From: Christiangramia echinicola DSM 19838
GTDB lineage: Bacteria; Bacteroidota; Bacteroidia; Flavobacteriales; Flavobacteriaceae
Direction of reading: 5' to 3'
NCBI RefSeq assembly: GCF_000423065.1
Contig: NZ_KE383973.1
Coordinates: 33,141-97,140, forward strand
Length of the DNA stretch: 64,000 nucleotides
A model generated the notes under the pieces. It was not told where the DNA came from, did not search any database, and was given only the letters and a program-made list of their open reading frames with translations. Shown piece after piece: positions 17,106-25,963 of the stretch; the stretch's first letter is position 1; every line of letters starts with the position of its first letter. The translations under genes were made by a program, and so were the position numbers.

Positions 17106-18449
17106 ATGTCAAAAGACATTCGAATTAAAAGAGGATTATCTCTGCGATTAGAAGGGGAGGCGGAAAAAGAGCTTGTTAAAGCTCCAAGATCAAAAACCTA
17201 TGCGATCAAACCGCCAGATTTTCACACTGTAGTACCTAAAATGGTTGTTAAAGAAGGAGCAAAACTTCTTGCCGGTGATGAAATATTCTATTCAAAATAT
17301 ACAGATCAAATTCGCTTTACTACACCTGTAAGCGGTGTGCTTAAAGAAATTAAAAGAGGAGATAAAAGAAAGATCCTTGAAATCATCATTGAGGCAGATG
17401 CTGAAGATGCTTACCGTGATTTTGGTAAGTTAGACGCTTCAAAAGCCGAAGCTGTAGATGTAAAAGAGAGAATTCTTGAAAGCGGTTGTGGTGCTTTTAT
17501 CATTCAGCGACCTTACGATATCGTTGCTGATCCAAAGGACACTCCAAAAGCTATTTTTATTTCAGCGGTTTCTACAGCACCTCTTGCAGCAGATAAAGGT
17601 TTTATCATTAAAGATAAGGTCGATGCATTTCAGGAAGGGATTAATGCCCTTAGAAAATTAACTCCTGGAAAGGTTCATTTATCTGTAGATGATAGTTCAG
17701 CTGAATATCTTAAGAATATTCAGGGCGTTGAATTACATCACGTGAGTGGAGCTCATCCTGCAGGAAATGTAGGTGTTCAAATTCATAAACTGGATCCTAT
17801 TAATAGAGGTGAAAGAGTATGGACGGTTGGAGTAGAAGATGTTGCTATTATTGGTAATCTATTCTTAACCGGGGAATACAGAGCAGAAAGAACTATAGCT
17901 GTAACAGGTAGTGAGGCAAGTGATAGAAAATACTATCAAGGAATCATTGGTGCTAATGTTGCAGACCTTATAGGTCAGGCTTCAGATAATGTTCGTATTA
18001 TTTCTGGTGACGTATTAACAGGTACTCAATTATCCAATAACCAATATGTTGGTTTCCTTGATAATGAGGTTACTTTGATCCCTGAAGGTAATAATTACAG
18101 AATTTTTGGATGGTTACCTTTTACTTATAACAATATTCACTCTAATTCAAAAACTTCCCTATCCTGGTTATTCCCTAAAAGGAAATTCGCACCTACTACC
18201 AATTTAAATGGTGAAGAGCGTGCATTAGTGGTAACTGGAGAAATGGAAGAAGTGCTTCCTATGGATATTTATCCTATGCAGCTTATTAAAGCTTGTATGG
18301 CTGGAGATATCGAAAAAATGGAAAATCTTGGGATCTATGAAGTAGCTCCTGAAGATTTCGCACTAGTTGAATACGTAAATACTTCTAAAATTGAAATTCA
18401 GGAAGTAATTAGGTTAGGTCTGGATTTAATGATCACTGAAGTAGGTTAA
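17106..18449 (+). CDS. nqrA: Na+-translocating NADH:quinone reductase subunit A
   Basis: NqrA (447 residues) is the soluble cytoplasmic subunit of the six-subunit Na+-NQR, which oxidises NADH, reduces quinone and exports Na+. Family segments include RIKRGLSLRLEGEAE, AIKPPDFHTVVPKMVVKEG, HLSVDDSSAEYL and FGWLPFTYNNIHSNSKTSLS. The length equals that of known NqrA proteins. It is the first gene of nqrABCDEF, all on the plus strand with gaps of 2-27 bases. Confidence 0.96.
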   Translation: MSKDIRIKRGLSLRLEGEAEKELVKAPRSKTYAIKPPDFHTVVPKMVVKEGAKLLAGDEIFYSKYTDQIRFTTPVSGVLKEIKRGDKRKILEIIIEADAEDAYRDFGKLDASKAEAVDVKERILESGCGAFIIQRPYDIVADPKDTPKAIFISAVSTAPLAADKGFIIKDKVDAFQEGINALRKLTPGKVHLSVDDSSAEYLKNIQGVELHHVSGAHPAGNVGVQIHKLDPINRGERVWTVGVEDVAIIGNLFLTGEYRAERTIAVTGSEASDRKYYQGIIGANVADLIGQASDNVRIISGDVLTGTQLSNNQYVGFLDNEVTLIPEGNNYRIFGWLPFTYNNIHSNSKTSLSWLFPKRKFAPTTNLNGEERALVVTGEMEEVLPMDIYPMQLIKACMAGDIEKMENLGIYEVAPEDFALVEYVNTSKIEIQEVIRLGLDLMITEVG

Positions 18450-18463
18450 AAAGCTGTAGAACT

Positions 18464-19642
18464 ATGGAATGGATTAGACAAAGATTAGATAAAATCAGGG
18501 AGCCTTTTAATAAAGGTCAGAAATTAGAAAAGTATGCCCCAGCGATCAACGCGTTGGATACTTTCCTTTTTACTCCCAATCATACAACCAAAAAAGGTGC
18601 ACACATTCGTGATGCAGTAGACCTTAAGAGAACAATGATCACCGTTGTTCTTGCTCTAGTTCCGGCGCTTATCTTCGGAATGTGGAATGGAGGATACCAG
18701 TATTATTCTCAGTTAGGAGAGTCATTTACTACGTTAGATGCTTTTCTTCATGGTGCAATGAAAATTTTACCAATGGTCGCTGTATCCTATGGGGTAGGTC
18801 TTGGTATTGAATTCGCTTTCGCCATTTTTAGAGGTCACGAAGTGAACGAAGGTTACCTTGTAACAGGATTGCTTATACCTATGATCATGCCTATCGATAT
18901 CCCATTATGGATGGTAGCATTATCTGTAGTATTTGCAGTGCTTATTGGTAAAGAAGCTTTCGGTGGAACCGGAATGAACATTTTAAATCCTGCGCTTACT
19001 GCCCGTGCTTTTGCATTCTTCGCATATCCAACATTCATGTCGGGTAACACCGTTTGGGTAAGTAATGCGTATGAAGTGGATGCAGTTTCAGGAGAAACTA
19101 TATTAGGTACTCTAGCTTCAGGATCTGATGTATCATATTCTGCAATGAATATGTTTTCAGGTGTGATCCCAGGTTCGATCGCCGAGACTTCAGTAATATG
19201 TATTCTGGCAGGAGCTTTACTTCTGGTACTAACCAAGGTTGGTAGCTGGAGAATTATTCTAAGTGCCTTTATTGGTGCGGCAGTTATGGGACTTATTTTT
19301 AACGCCCTTCCTTCATTAGGAATAGAAGGAAATGCCCTTACAAATTTCCCATGGTATTTACACCTTATAGTAGGTGGACTTGCATTCGGTATAGTCTTTA
19401 TGGCTACAGATCCGGTTTCTGCAGCACAAACTATGAAGGGTAAATGGATCTACGGATTTTTGATAGGATTCCTTTCAGTAATGATTCGTGTATTTAACCC
19501 GGCCTATCCTGAAGGTGTAATGCTTGGAATTCTTTTAATGAATGTTTTTGCGCCAACAATAGATCACTACGTGATTCAGGCCAATATCAATAGAAGGAAG
19601 AAGAGACTTAAGAGTGCTAATCCTCAAGTAGAAACAGCATAG
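18464..19642 (+). CDS. nqrB: Na+-translocating NADH:quinone reductase subunit B
   Basis: This 392-residue polytopic membrane subunit carries riboflavin and a covalent FMN in known complexes. Landmarks are RDAVDLKRTMITVVLALVP, GLLIPMIMPIDIPLWMVALS and FGGTGMNILNPALTARAFAF. The flavinylation site corresponds to Thr212 in DAVSGETILG. The usual SGAT core here reads SGET, an Ala-to-Glu change directly before the modified Thr. It lies 14 bases after nqrA and 2 bases before nqrC. FMN would be attached by the ApbE protein encoded at 23615-24628. Confidence 0.96.
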   Translation: MEWIRQRLDKIREPFNKGQKLEKYAPAINALDTFLFTPNHTTKKGAHIRDAVDLKRTMITVVLALVPALIFGMWNGGYQYYSQLGESFTTLDAFLHGAMKILPMVAVSYGVGLGIEFAFAIFRGHEVNEGYLVTGLLIPMIMPIDIPLWMVALSVVFAVLIGKEAFGGTGMNILNPALTARAFAFFAYPTFMSGNTVWVSNAYEVDAVSGETILGTLASGSDVSYSAMNMFSGVIPGSIAETSVICILAGALLLVLTKVGSWRIILSAFIGAAVMGLIFNALPSLGIEGNALTNFPWYLHLIVGGLAFGIVFMATDPVSAAQTMKGKWIYGFLIGFLSVMIRVFNPAYPEGVMLGILLMNVFAPTIDHYVIQANINRRKKRLKSANPQVETA

Positions 19643-19644
19643 TT

Positions 19645-20388
19645 ATGGAAGAGAAATCAGTAAATAAAACAAATAGTAATGGCTATACTTTTATGTTCGC
19701 CATTATCATGGTGGTTGTAGTTGCTGCAGTACTTGCTTTTACTGCGACATCACTTCAGCCAACTCAGAAGGAAAACGTACGTCAGGAAAAAATGCAGAAT
19801 ATTCTTGCTACTGTTGGAATTGAAACCGACAGACCTGGTGCTGAAAAGCTTTACAACCAATATATAATTGAAGAGCTTGCTTTAGATGAGAATGGTCAGG
19901 TAGACGAATCTGTAGATGCCTTTAAAGTAGATTTAGCAAAAGAGCTTAAGAAGGATGTAAATGAGCAGGTATTTCCATTATATATCGCTGAAGTTGAAGG
20001 AAAGAAATTCTATATCGTACCATTAAGAGGTAACGGTCTATGGAATGCGATTTTCGGTTATATCTCGATTAAAGACGATATAAATACTATTAAAGGAGCA
20101 ACTTTCGATCACCTTGGAGAAACTCCGGGACTTGGTGCTGAAATCACAAAGCAGTGGTTCAAAGAGGCTTTTGAAGAAGAGAAGATATTTGACGGTAGCG
20201 GAAACCTTGTTGGTGTTTCTGTTGTAAAAGGAAATATAGATGCTTCAGATAAGGATGATAATAAAGTAGACGCGATTTCCGGAGCGACAATTACCGGAGA
20301 TGGTGTTTCAGATATGATCTCTGAAAGACTTAAGCGTTATTTGCCTTATTTCGAAAAGCAAAAGGATATTAAAGTAGCAATAAAATAA
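19645..20388 (+). CDS. nqrC: Na+-translocating NADH:quinone reductase subunit C
   Basis: The 247-residue subunit has one N-terminal membrane anchor ([16 protein letters not shown]) and an extracytoplasmic FMN-binding domain. The ApbE flavinylation motif is intact: [14 protein letters not shown], with Thr215 as the expected FMN-carrying residue. [14 protein letters not shown] and [13 protein letters not shown] are further family signatures. In the complex it passes electrons between the membrane FeS centre and NqrB. Confidence 0.96.
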   Translation: MEEKSVNKTNSNGYTFMFAIIMVVVVAAVLAFTATSLQPTQKENVRQEKMQNILATVGIETDRPGAEKLYNQYIIEELALDENGQVDESVDAFKVDLAKELKKDVNEQVFPLYIAEVEGKKFYIVPLRGNGLWNAIFGYISIKDDINTIKGATFDHLGETPGLGAEITKQWFKEAFEEEKIFDGSGNLVGVSVVKGNIDASDKDDNKVDAISGATITGDGVSDMISERLKRYLPYFEKQKDIKVAIK

Positions 20389-20390
20389 TT

Positions 20391-21137
20391 ATGGCTAAAG
20401 ACACACAATTTAACTCTGCTAAAGAGGAAGAGAAGAAGCAGGAGATGATCCTTTTTCTTTCAGATTCTGAAGAAAAAGAGCATTTTCTATCCAAAGGGAA
20501 TAGAAAATTATTATCAGATCCTTTAGACGATAATAACCCGATTACGGTACAGGTATTAGGTATCTGTTCGGCACTGGCAATTACGGTTCAATTAGAACCT
20601 GCAGTAGTAATGGCAATTGCGGTTATGGCGGTTATGGCTTTTAGTAACATGATCATTTCTATGCTGCGTAACCTTATTCCAAGTAGGATCAGGATTATTG
20701 TTCAGCTTGTAGTGGTTGCATCCCTGGTAATTCTTGTAGATCAGATTTTGAAGGCTTATGCTTATGATGTAAGTAAACAGCTTTCGGTTTTCATTGGTCT
20801 TATTATTACTAACTGTATTGTAATGGGACGTCTGGAAGCCTTTGCTCTTGGTAACGGTGTTTATAAATCTTTCCTTGATGGTATTGGTAATGCTGCGGGA
20901 TACGGTTTGATCCTTATAATCGTAGCATTTTTCAGAGAGCTTTTAGGTTCAGGAAAATTATTCGGATTTGAAGTTCTTGGACATAAAGGAGCTACAATTG
21001 CTGAATCTACCGGTCTTTATTCACTGGGATATGAAAATAACGGTTTAATGTTGCTATCTCCAATGGCTCTTATTGTAGTAGGTGTCATTATCTGGATACA
21101 ACGTGCAAGAAACCGTAAACTAATCGAAGCAAACTAA
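20391..21137 (+). CDS. nqrD: Na+-translocating NADH:quinone reductase subunit D
   Basis: This 248-residue integral membrane subunit has about six transmembrane segments ([40 protein letters not shown]). The conserved cysteine in ITNCIVMGR is one of the ligands of the intramembrane iron centre shared with NqrE. It is about 35 residues longer than proteobacterial NqrD because of a charged N-terminal extension ([28 protein letters not shown]). The ATG follows the nqrC stop by two bases, supporting the long form. Confidence 0.95.
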   Translation: MAKDTQFNSAKEEEKKQEMILFLSDSEEKEHFLSKGNRKLLSDPLDDNNPITVQVLGICSALAITVQLEPAVVMAIAVMAVMAFSNMIISMLRNLIPSRIRIIVQLVVVASLVILVDQILKAYAYDVSKQLSVFIGLIITNCIVMGRLEAFALGNGVYKSFLDGIGNAAGYGLILIIVAFFRELLGSGKLFGFEVLGHKGATIAESTGLYSLGYENNGLMLLSPMALIVVGVIIWIQRARNRKLIEAN

Positions 21138-21164
21138 TAGCTGAACAGCAAAAAAGTATAAAAA

Positions 21165-21779
21165 ATGGAATTAGTTAATCTATTTGTAAGAAGTATTTTC
21201 ATTGAAAATATGATATTCGCCTATTTCCTGGGAATGTGTTCCTACCTGGCGGTATCAAAAACTGTAAAGACAGCTGTTGGTTTAGGTGCTGCGGTAATAT
21301 TCGTATTGCTTGTAACTGTACCAATTAACTTTTTACTGGACAATTATCTTTTAAAGCCTGGGGCTCTTAGCTGGTTAGGTGCTGAATATGCAGATGTGGA
21401 TCTTAGTTTTCTAAGTTTCATCATGTTCATCGCGGTAATCGCTTCTATGGTTCAGCTGGTAGAGATGATCGTTGAAAAATTCGCTCCTGCACTTTATGGT
21501 GCTTTAGGTATTTTCCTTCCTCTTATTGCGGTAAACTGTGCGATCCTTGGTGGTTCGCTATTTATGCAGCAAAAAGATTTTGGAGGAATTTCTGAAGCGG
21601 TTACCTATGGTTTAGGTAGTGGAATTGGATGGTTCTTGGCAATTCTAGCAATTGCAGCCATCAGAGAAAAAATTGCATACTCAAATGTTCCTGCACCATT
21701 AAAAGGTCTTGGTATTACTTTTATCATTACCGGCTTAATGGCACTTGGATTTATGAGTTTCATGGGAATTAAATTATAA
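21165..21779 (+). CDS. nqrE: Na+-translocating NADH:quinone reductase subunit E
   Basis: This 204-residue membrane subunit is homologous to NqrD in inverted topology. It shows [20 protein letters not shown] and [20 protein letters not shown]; the conserved cysteines in GMCSY and NCAILG match the iron-centre ligands. Its gap of 27 bases after nqrD is the largest within the operon. Length is typical. Confidence 0.96.
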   Translation: MELVNLFVRSIFIENMIFAYFLGMCSYLAVSKTVKTAVGLGAAVIFVLLVTVPINFLLDNYLLKPGALSWLGAEYADVDLSFLSFIMFIAVIASMVQLVEMIVEKFAPALYGALGIFLPLIAVNCAILGGSLFMQQKDFGGISEAVTYGLGSGIGWFLAILAIAAIREKIAYSNVPAPLKGLGITFIITGLMALGFMSFMGIKL

Positions 21780-21794
21780 TCGAAAAGAAAGATT

Positions 21795-23081
21795 ATGACA
21801 GTTATAATAGCGAGTGTAGTAGTATTCTTAGTTCTTATTTTGTTGTTGGTCTCTATCCTTTTAGGAGCCAAGGCAAAGTTGACCCCGTCAGGGCCAGTAA
21901 CTATTAATGTTAATAATGAAAAAGATATCGAAGTAGGTTCTGGTGGAACTTTACTTTCAACTCTTGGTGATAATAAACTATTCCTTCCTTCTGCCTGTGG
22001 TGGAGGTGGAACTTGTATCCAGTGTAAGTGTATCGTTGAAGATGGTGGTGGTGCAATTCTTCCTACTGAAGAACCTCACTTTACCAGAAAAGAGATCGCA
22101 GACGGTTGGAGACTTGGTTGCCAGGTGAAGGTTAAGCAGGACATGAAAATTACGATTCCTGAAGAGGTTTTCGGAATTAAAAAATGGGATGCTACCGTAG
22201 TAAGAAACTATAACGTTGCTTCCTTCATTAAGGAATTTGTTGTAGAGATTCCAGAACCAATGGATTATAAAGCCGGAGGTTATATTCAAATTGAAATTCC
22301 TAAGACGGAAGTGAAATTTGAAGATATGGATATTACAGCGCACCCTGAAGAGCACGAAACTCCAGATAAATTTAAAGCTGAGTGGGATAAATTCAATTTA
22401 TGGCCACTAGTGATGAAAAACCCTGAGACCGTAGAAAGAGCTTACTCTATGGCTTCTTATCCTGCAGAAGGGCGTGAGATCATGCTGAATGTTCGTATCG
22501 CTACTCCGCCATGGGATAGAGCTAAGGATAGTTGGATGGATGTGAACCCTGGGGTTGCTTCATCTTATATCTTCGGGTTGAAAAAAGGAGATAAAGTAGT
22601 TATTTCCGGACCTTACGGTGAATTCTTCATCAATGAAAGTGATGCTGAAATGCTTTATGTTGGTGGGGGAGCCGGAATGGCACCTATGAGATCTCACCTG
22701 TACCACCTTTTCAGAACCTTGAAGACTGGAAGAAAAGTAACTTACTGGTATGGTGGTAGATCTAAACGTGAATTATTCTATACAGAACACTTTAGAGCAT
22801 TAGAAAGAGACTTCCCTAATTTCAAATTTTACCTGGCCCTTTCTGAGCCGGCTGAAGAAGATAACTGGAAAGTAAAATCTAATCTTGACGATGAAGGTGA
22901 CGGATTCGTAGGCTTCATTCACCAGGTAGTGATAGATAACTATTTATCACACCATGAAGAACCAGAAGAAATTGAATTATATTTCTGTGGACCTCCATTG
23001 ATGAACAAAGCCGTTCAGAAGATGGGAGAGGACTTCGGAATTCCGCCGGAGAACATCAGATTTGATGACTTTGGAGGATAA
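21795..23081 (+). CDS. nqrF: Na+-translocating NADH:quinone reductase subunit F
   Basis: NqrF (428 residues) is the NADH-oxidising entry subunit. One N-terminal helix ([20 protein letters not shown]) is followed by a 2Fe-2S domain ([14 protein letters not shown] and the fourth cysteine in RLGCQVKV). The FAD domain carries the [10 protein letters not shown] motif and the NADH domain carries [19 protein letters not shown] and [10 protein letters not shown]. It ends in DDFGG, as usual for NqrF. A strong terminator follows directly. Confidence 0.97.
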   Translation: MTVIIASVVVFLVLILLLVSILLGAKAKLTPSGPVTINVNNEKDIEVGSGGTLLSTLGDNKLFLPSACGGGGTCIQCKCIVEDGGGAILPTEEPHFTRKEIADGWRLGCQVKVKQDMKITIPEEVFGIKKWDATVVRNYNVASFIKEFVVEIPEPMDYKAGGYIQIEIPKTEVKFEDMDITAHPEEHETPDKFKAEWDKFNLWPLVMKNPETVERAYSMASYPAEGREIMLNVRIATPPWDRAKDSWMDVNPGVASSYIFGLKKGDKVVISGPYGEFFINESDAEMLYVGGGAGMAPMRSHLYHLFRTLKTGRKVTYWYGGRSKRELFYTEHFRALERDFPNFKFYLALSEPAEEDNWKVKSNLDDEGDGFVGFIHQVVIDNYLSHHEEPEEIELYFCGPPLMNKAVQKMGEDFGIPPENIRFDDFGG

Positions 23082-23088
23082 TAAATAC

Positions 23089-23112
23089 AATCCCGCTTCG
23101 GCGGGATTTTTT
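23089..23112 (+). terminator. Rho-independent terminator after nqrF
   Basis: The 8-bp arms AATCCCGC and GCGGGATT enclose a TTCG tetraloop and are followed by a T-run. It lies 8 bases after the nqrF stop and separates nqrA-F from the small gene and apbE. Confidence 0.92.
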
Positions 23113-23144
23113 GTTCTTACAAAGATCCTTTAATAAATATTGAT

Positions 23145-23216
23145 CGTCATTCTGAATTTATTTCAGAATCTCTTTTTAAAATTTAATTGAGAGGCTGAAA
23201 TAAGTTCTGCTTGACG
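23145..23216. repeat. Inverted pair of 28-base REP-like palindromic repeats
   Basis: Copy one at 23145-23172 reads CGTCATTCTGAA then TTTATTTCAGAATCTC. Copy two at 23189-23216 is the same element on the other strand (CGTCAAGCAGAA then CTTATTTCAGCCTCTC). Each copy is itself an imperfect palindrome around the TTCTGAA/TTTCAGAA core. A third copy is at 33809-33836. The pair is head-to-head over a 16-base AT-rich spacer, in the gap between the nqrF terminator and 23256. Confidence 0.8.
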
Positions 23217-23255
23217 AAAAGCTAATTTCAACTAGCTAATTTTTATCTTTATCTC

Positions 23256-23612
23256 ATGCCGAAATTAACCGAACAGGAACTACATAATCTTGCCATGAAT
23301 ATTGTGGGGAAAGATCTTGAAGATAATGGATATGAATTTCTTGGAGTGAACAGTAAACTGAAGCGGAATCCTCAGTTTGTAGCTCTTAAGGAGACTAAAC
23401 TTCATTTTGTCATCGTAAGGGCCATTGAATATCCCGATGATCCTTCAGCCTTTGATCCTGCTTTTATGAAAGATATAAAGGAACATGCTGAAAAATTTAA
23501 TGCGCGCACTTTTTACGCAGCTGTAGGACTGGCTAATTCTTCAGATTATGATAAACCAATTACCAGCGATGAAGATTATATCGTGAACTATTCAGGCTGG
23601 AAGGAATTTTAA
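23256..23612 (+). CDS. Small conserved protein between nqr and apbE, function unknown
   Basis: This 118-residue acidic soluble protein has no signal peptide or membrane segment. Visible features are ELHNLAMNIVGKDLEDNGYE, NPQFVALKETKLHFVIVRAI and a C-terminal WKEF. I recall similar proteins in flavobacteria bearing a misleading NqrF-like label; nothing here resembles the NqrF FeS, FAD or NADH motifs. It is two bases upstream of apbE, so the two are probably co-transcribed. The link to NQR maturation is from context only. Confidence 0.75.
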   Translation: MPKLTEQELHNLAMNIVGKDLEDNGYEFLGVNSKLKRNPQFVALKETKLHFVIVRAIEYPDDPSAFDPAFMKDIKEHAEKFNARTFYAAVGLANSSDYDKPITSDEDYIVNYSGWKEF

Positions 23613-23614
23613 AT

Positions 23615-24628
23615 ATGAAAAAAATAATATCAATATTAGCAATAAACTTGCTTCTGTTTTCCTGCGAAAAGGGAAATGAAATAGAGAGTCATACATACCA
23701 GGGCGAAGCTCTGGGTACCACTTATATGGTTCGTTATTTTTCCGATGATAAACTGGAATTTGAAAGATCACTGGATAGTATCATGGATGAGATCAATTCT
23801 TCCATGAGTACTTATATCACTAAATCTGATATATCCCGAATAAACAGGGGAGATACGACCGTTATAGTAGATGAGCACTTTGTAAAGGTGTTCAGTGCAT
23901 CAGAGAGGATATATAAAGAGACTGATGGATTCTTTGATCCAACAGTTGGTGTTCTTGTTAATGCTTACGGTTTTGGTCCGGGAAAATGGCTTAAAAAGAT
24001 AGATAGCGTGAAACTTGATTCTTTGATAAATCTTGTCGGTTTTGATAAGATCAATATTAAAGAAGATAGAAGTATTCATAAAGAAGATCCTTCAGTTTAT
24101 CTGGATTTTAATGCCATAGCCAAGGGTTATGCCATAGATGTTATAGCCGAATACCTGGAATCTGAAAGGGTTGATCATTACCTTATCGAACTCGGAGGAG
24201 AACTCAGGGCAAAAGGTGAGAATATGGATAGTGGAAATAGTTGGATCGTTGGAATAGACCACCCTGATAAGATGAGAAAGGCTAACAGCTATCAGGCTAA
24301 AGTCAAATTGTCAAATGCTGCAATGGCAACTTCTGGGAATTATAGAAAGTACCGGGAAGATTCTATTACTGGTCAGAAGTATGTTCACACTATCAACCCG
24401 ATTACGGGTAAAGCAGAACGAAGTAATCTTTTAAGTGCTTCCGTGCTTGCTGAGAATTGTATGCTTGCCGATGGGTATGCCACCGCTTTTATGGCCTTAG
24501 GTCTTGAGCGAACAAAGAAAGTTTTAGAAAAGCTGGAGAATGTTGAAGTGTATATTATGTATTCAACAGAAGATGGAAAAACGGAAGTTTTCAGTACTCC
24601 TGGATTTGAAAAGAACCTGGCGGAGTAA
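23615..24628 (+). CDS. apbE: FAD:protein FMN transferase (lipoprotein)
   Basis: ApbE (337 residues) moves FMN from FAD to a Thr in target proteins; NqrB and NqrC encoded just upstream are the obvious substrates. A lipobox (NLLLFSC, Cys about residue 17) indicates a membrane-anchored periplasmic enzyme. Family motifs are GEALGTTYMVRYF, DFNAIAKGYAIDVIAEYL, ELGGELRAKGEN and VHTINPITGKAERSN. Its stop is directly adjacent to that of the convergent methyltransferase gene, with no room for a terminator hairpin between them. Confidence 0.95.
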   Translation: MKKIISILAINLLLFSCEKGNEIESHTYQGEALGTTYMVRYFSDDKLEFERSLDSIMDEINSSMSTYITKSDISRINRGDTTVIVDEHFVKVFSASERIYKETDGFFDPTVGVLVNAYGFGPGKWLKKIDSVKLDSLINLVGFDKINIKEDRSIHKEDPSVYLDFNAIAKGYAIDVIAEYLESERVDHYLIELGGELRAKGENMDSGNSWIVGIDHPDKMRKANSYQAKVKLSNAAMATSGNYRKYREDSITGQKYVHTINPITGKAERSNLLSASVLAENCMLADGYATAFMALGLERTKKVLEKLENVEVYIMYSTEDGKTEVFSTPGFEKNLAE

Positions 24629-25396
24629 TTAATTTTTGTGGCAAACAGGAATTATCTCTCCCTTTGCCAGACAATATTTATCTATTTCAGCTTCGGAAAG
24701 AATTGAAGTATAATCAACTTCTTCAACCTGAAAGCCTATTGCTCTTAACTTGTCAAAATAATCTCTTCCATATACTCTTACATGGTCATACTGGCCAAAT
24801 ATCTTAGCTCTTTCCTTAGGATCTGTTATTGAATCATCCTGAAACGTTTCAGCCCTGTCTAATTCCTGCGGAATCTGTAATATGGCAGTACCGCCGGGCT
24901 TTAAAATTCTGTAAAGCTCCTGCATCGCTTTGGTGTCATCAGGAATATGTTCCAGAACGTGGTTGCATAAAATAAAGTCGAAACTATCATTTTCAAAAGG
25001 AAGATCACAAATATCTGCCTTTACATCTGCCAGTGGCGAATTAAGGTCTGTAGTAGTATACTCCAGATTATTTAATTTTCTGAATCGCTTATAAAAAGCC
25101 TGTTCAGGTGCAAAATGAAGCACTTTGAGATCCTTATTAAAGAACTCGGTTTCATCTTTCAGATAAAGCCATAAGAGTCTATGCCTCTCGAGGGAGAGGG
25201 TAGAAGGGGAAAGAACATTTTCCCGCTGATTCTCGTAACCGTAAGGTAAAAACTTCCTGAAACCGCTCCCATCGATGGGATCGGTATATCGAGAGCCTTT
25301 AAGATAAATCTTTAAAAACGGCCTTACCAGGTAACTCATTCTAATAAGAACAGGCCTGGGAATTGAATTTAAGGCCAGTTTAAAAAGATTACTCAT
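24629..25396 (-). CDS. Class I SAM-dependent methyltransferase
   Basis: The 255-residue protein has a Methyltransf_11-type core: motif I region VLHFAPEQAFYKRFR, then TTDLNSPLADVKADICDLPF, FDFILCNHVLEHIPDD and LKPGGTAILQIPQ. Motif I lacks the usual GxGxG and reads FAPE instead, a variant seen in a family of bacterial methyltransferases. The substrate is unknown. It is the last gene of the gpmI-to-methyltransferase run, four bases after the HNH gene. Confidence 0.85.
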   Translation of the reverse strand: MSNLFKLALNSIPRPVLIRMSYLVRPFLKIYLKGSRYTDPIDGSGFRKFLPYGYENQRENVLSPSTLSLERHRLLWLYLKDETEFFNKDLKVLHFAPEQAFYKRFRKLNNLEYTTTDLNSPLADVKADICDLPFENDSFDFILCNHVLEHIPDDTKAMQELYRILKPGGTAILQIPQELDRAETFQDDSITDPKERAKIFGQYDHVRVYGRDYFDKLRAIGFQVEEVDYTSILSEAEIDKYCLAKGEIIPVCHKN

Positions 25397-25399
25397 TCT

Positions 25400-25963
25400 C
25401 TATACTTCGATATCTCCCCAGTTTTCACCCGATTTTATACGATACAATTGCATCTCTGATACTCCAAATTGCTTTGCAAGCACTCTGATACGGGTTTTTC
25501 TTTCGGGATCTAAAAGTTTTTTCTTTAGGATCACAGCCTGTGCATAGGTTAACTTGGAATAGGAAGTCACTTTTCTAAGTCTCCTCTTCTCTTTGTTCTC
25601 CTTAACTTTAGGACTGTTATATTGATGCTGGACCCATTCGTCTTTGGTGGCCCAAGCCAAATTAGAAACGCGATTGTCGTTCTTCACAAAGTTCTTGTGA
25701 ATCACGTACATATCACCTTCTTTCTTCTCTAAAAACATTTCAGCAATAATGCGATGAATGTAATACGTCTTGTGTTTTCCATTCTTCAATTTTACCGCGA
25801 AGTTTAAATATCCACCTACTTTTCCGCCTTTCATTAGGTCTCCATCGGGATTTTTCAGATAACTGATCATTCTTCCGAAATTTGAGACTTCATAGATAAA
25901 GCGGTCTTCCCAGGAATCTTTGTGTAGGGTTTTCCAGATTTCCTGTCTGTAACTTTTAATCAT
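25400..25963 (-). CDS. NUMOD4/HNH-endonuclease-like protein with C-terminal helix-turn-helix
   Basis: This protein has 187 residues. The N-terminus (EIWKTLHKDSWEDRFIYEVS, NFGRMISY) looks like a NUMOD4 DNA-binding module. A degenerate HNH module follows (YYIHRIIAEMF, VIHKNFVKNDNRVSNLAW, with His and Asn positions kept). The C-terminus (IRVLAKQFGVSEMQLYRIK) is helix-turn-helix-like. Such proteins usually occur in phages or as homing endonucleases. Here the gene overlaps the map stop by 8 bases within a housekeeping operon, suggesting stable vertical residence. Activity is uncertain. Confidence 0.8.
   Translation of the reverse strand: MIKSYRQEIWKTLHKDSWEDRFIYEVSNFGRMISYLKNPDGDLMKGGKVGGYLNFAVKLKNGKHKTYYIHRIIAEMFLEKKEGDMYVIHKNFVKNDNRVSNLAWATKDEWVQHQYNSPKVKENKEKRRLRKVTSYSKLTYAQAVILKKKLLDPERKTRIRVLAKQFGVSEMQLYRIKSGENWGDIEV

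Noticed and set aside
23256-23612. Second NqrF subunit
   Set aside because: It has no iron-sulfur cysteines, FAD or NADH motifs and is only 118 residues long.
25400-25963. Active mobile homing endonuclease
   Set aside because: It does not interrupt a host gene, is tightly embedded in an operon and has a degenerate HNH centre; described instead as HNH-like.
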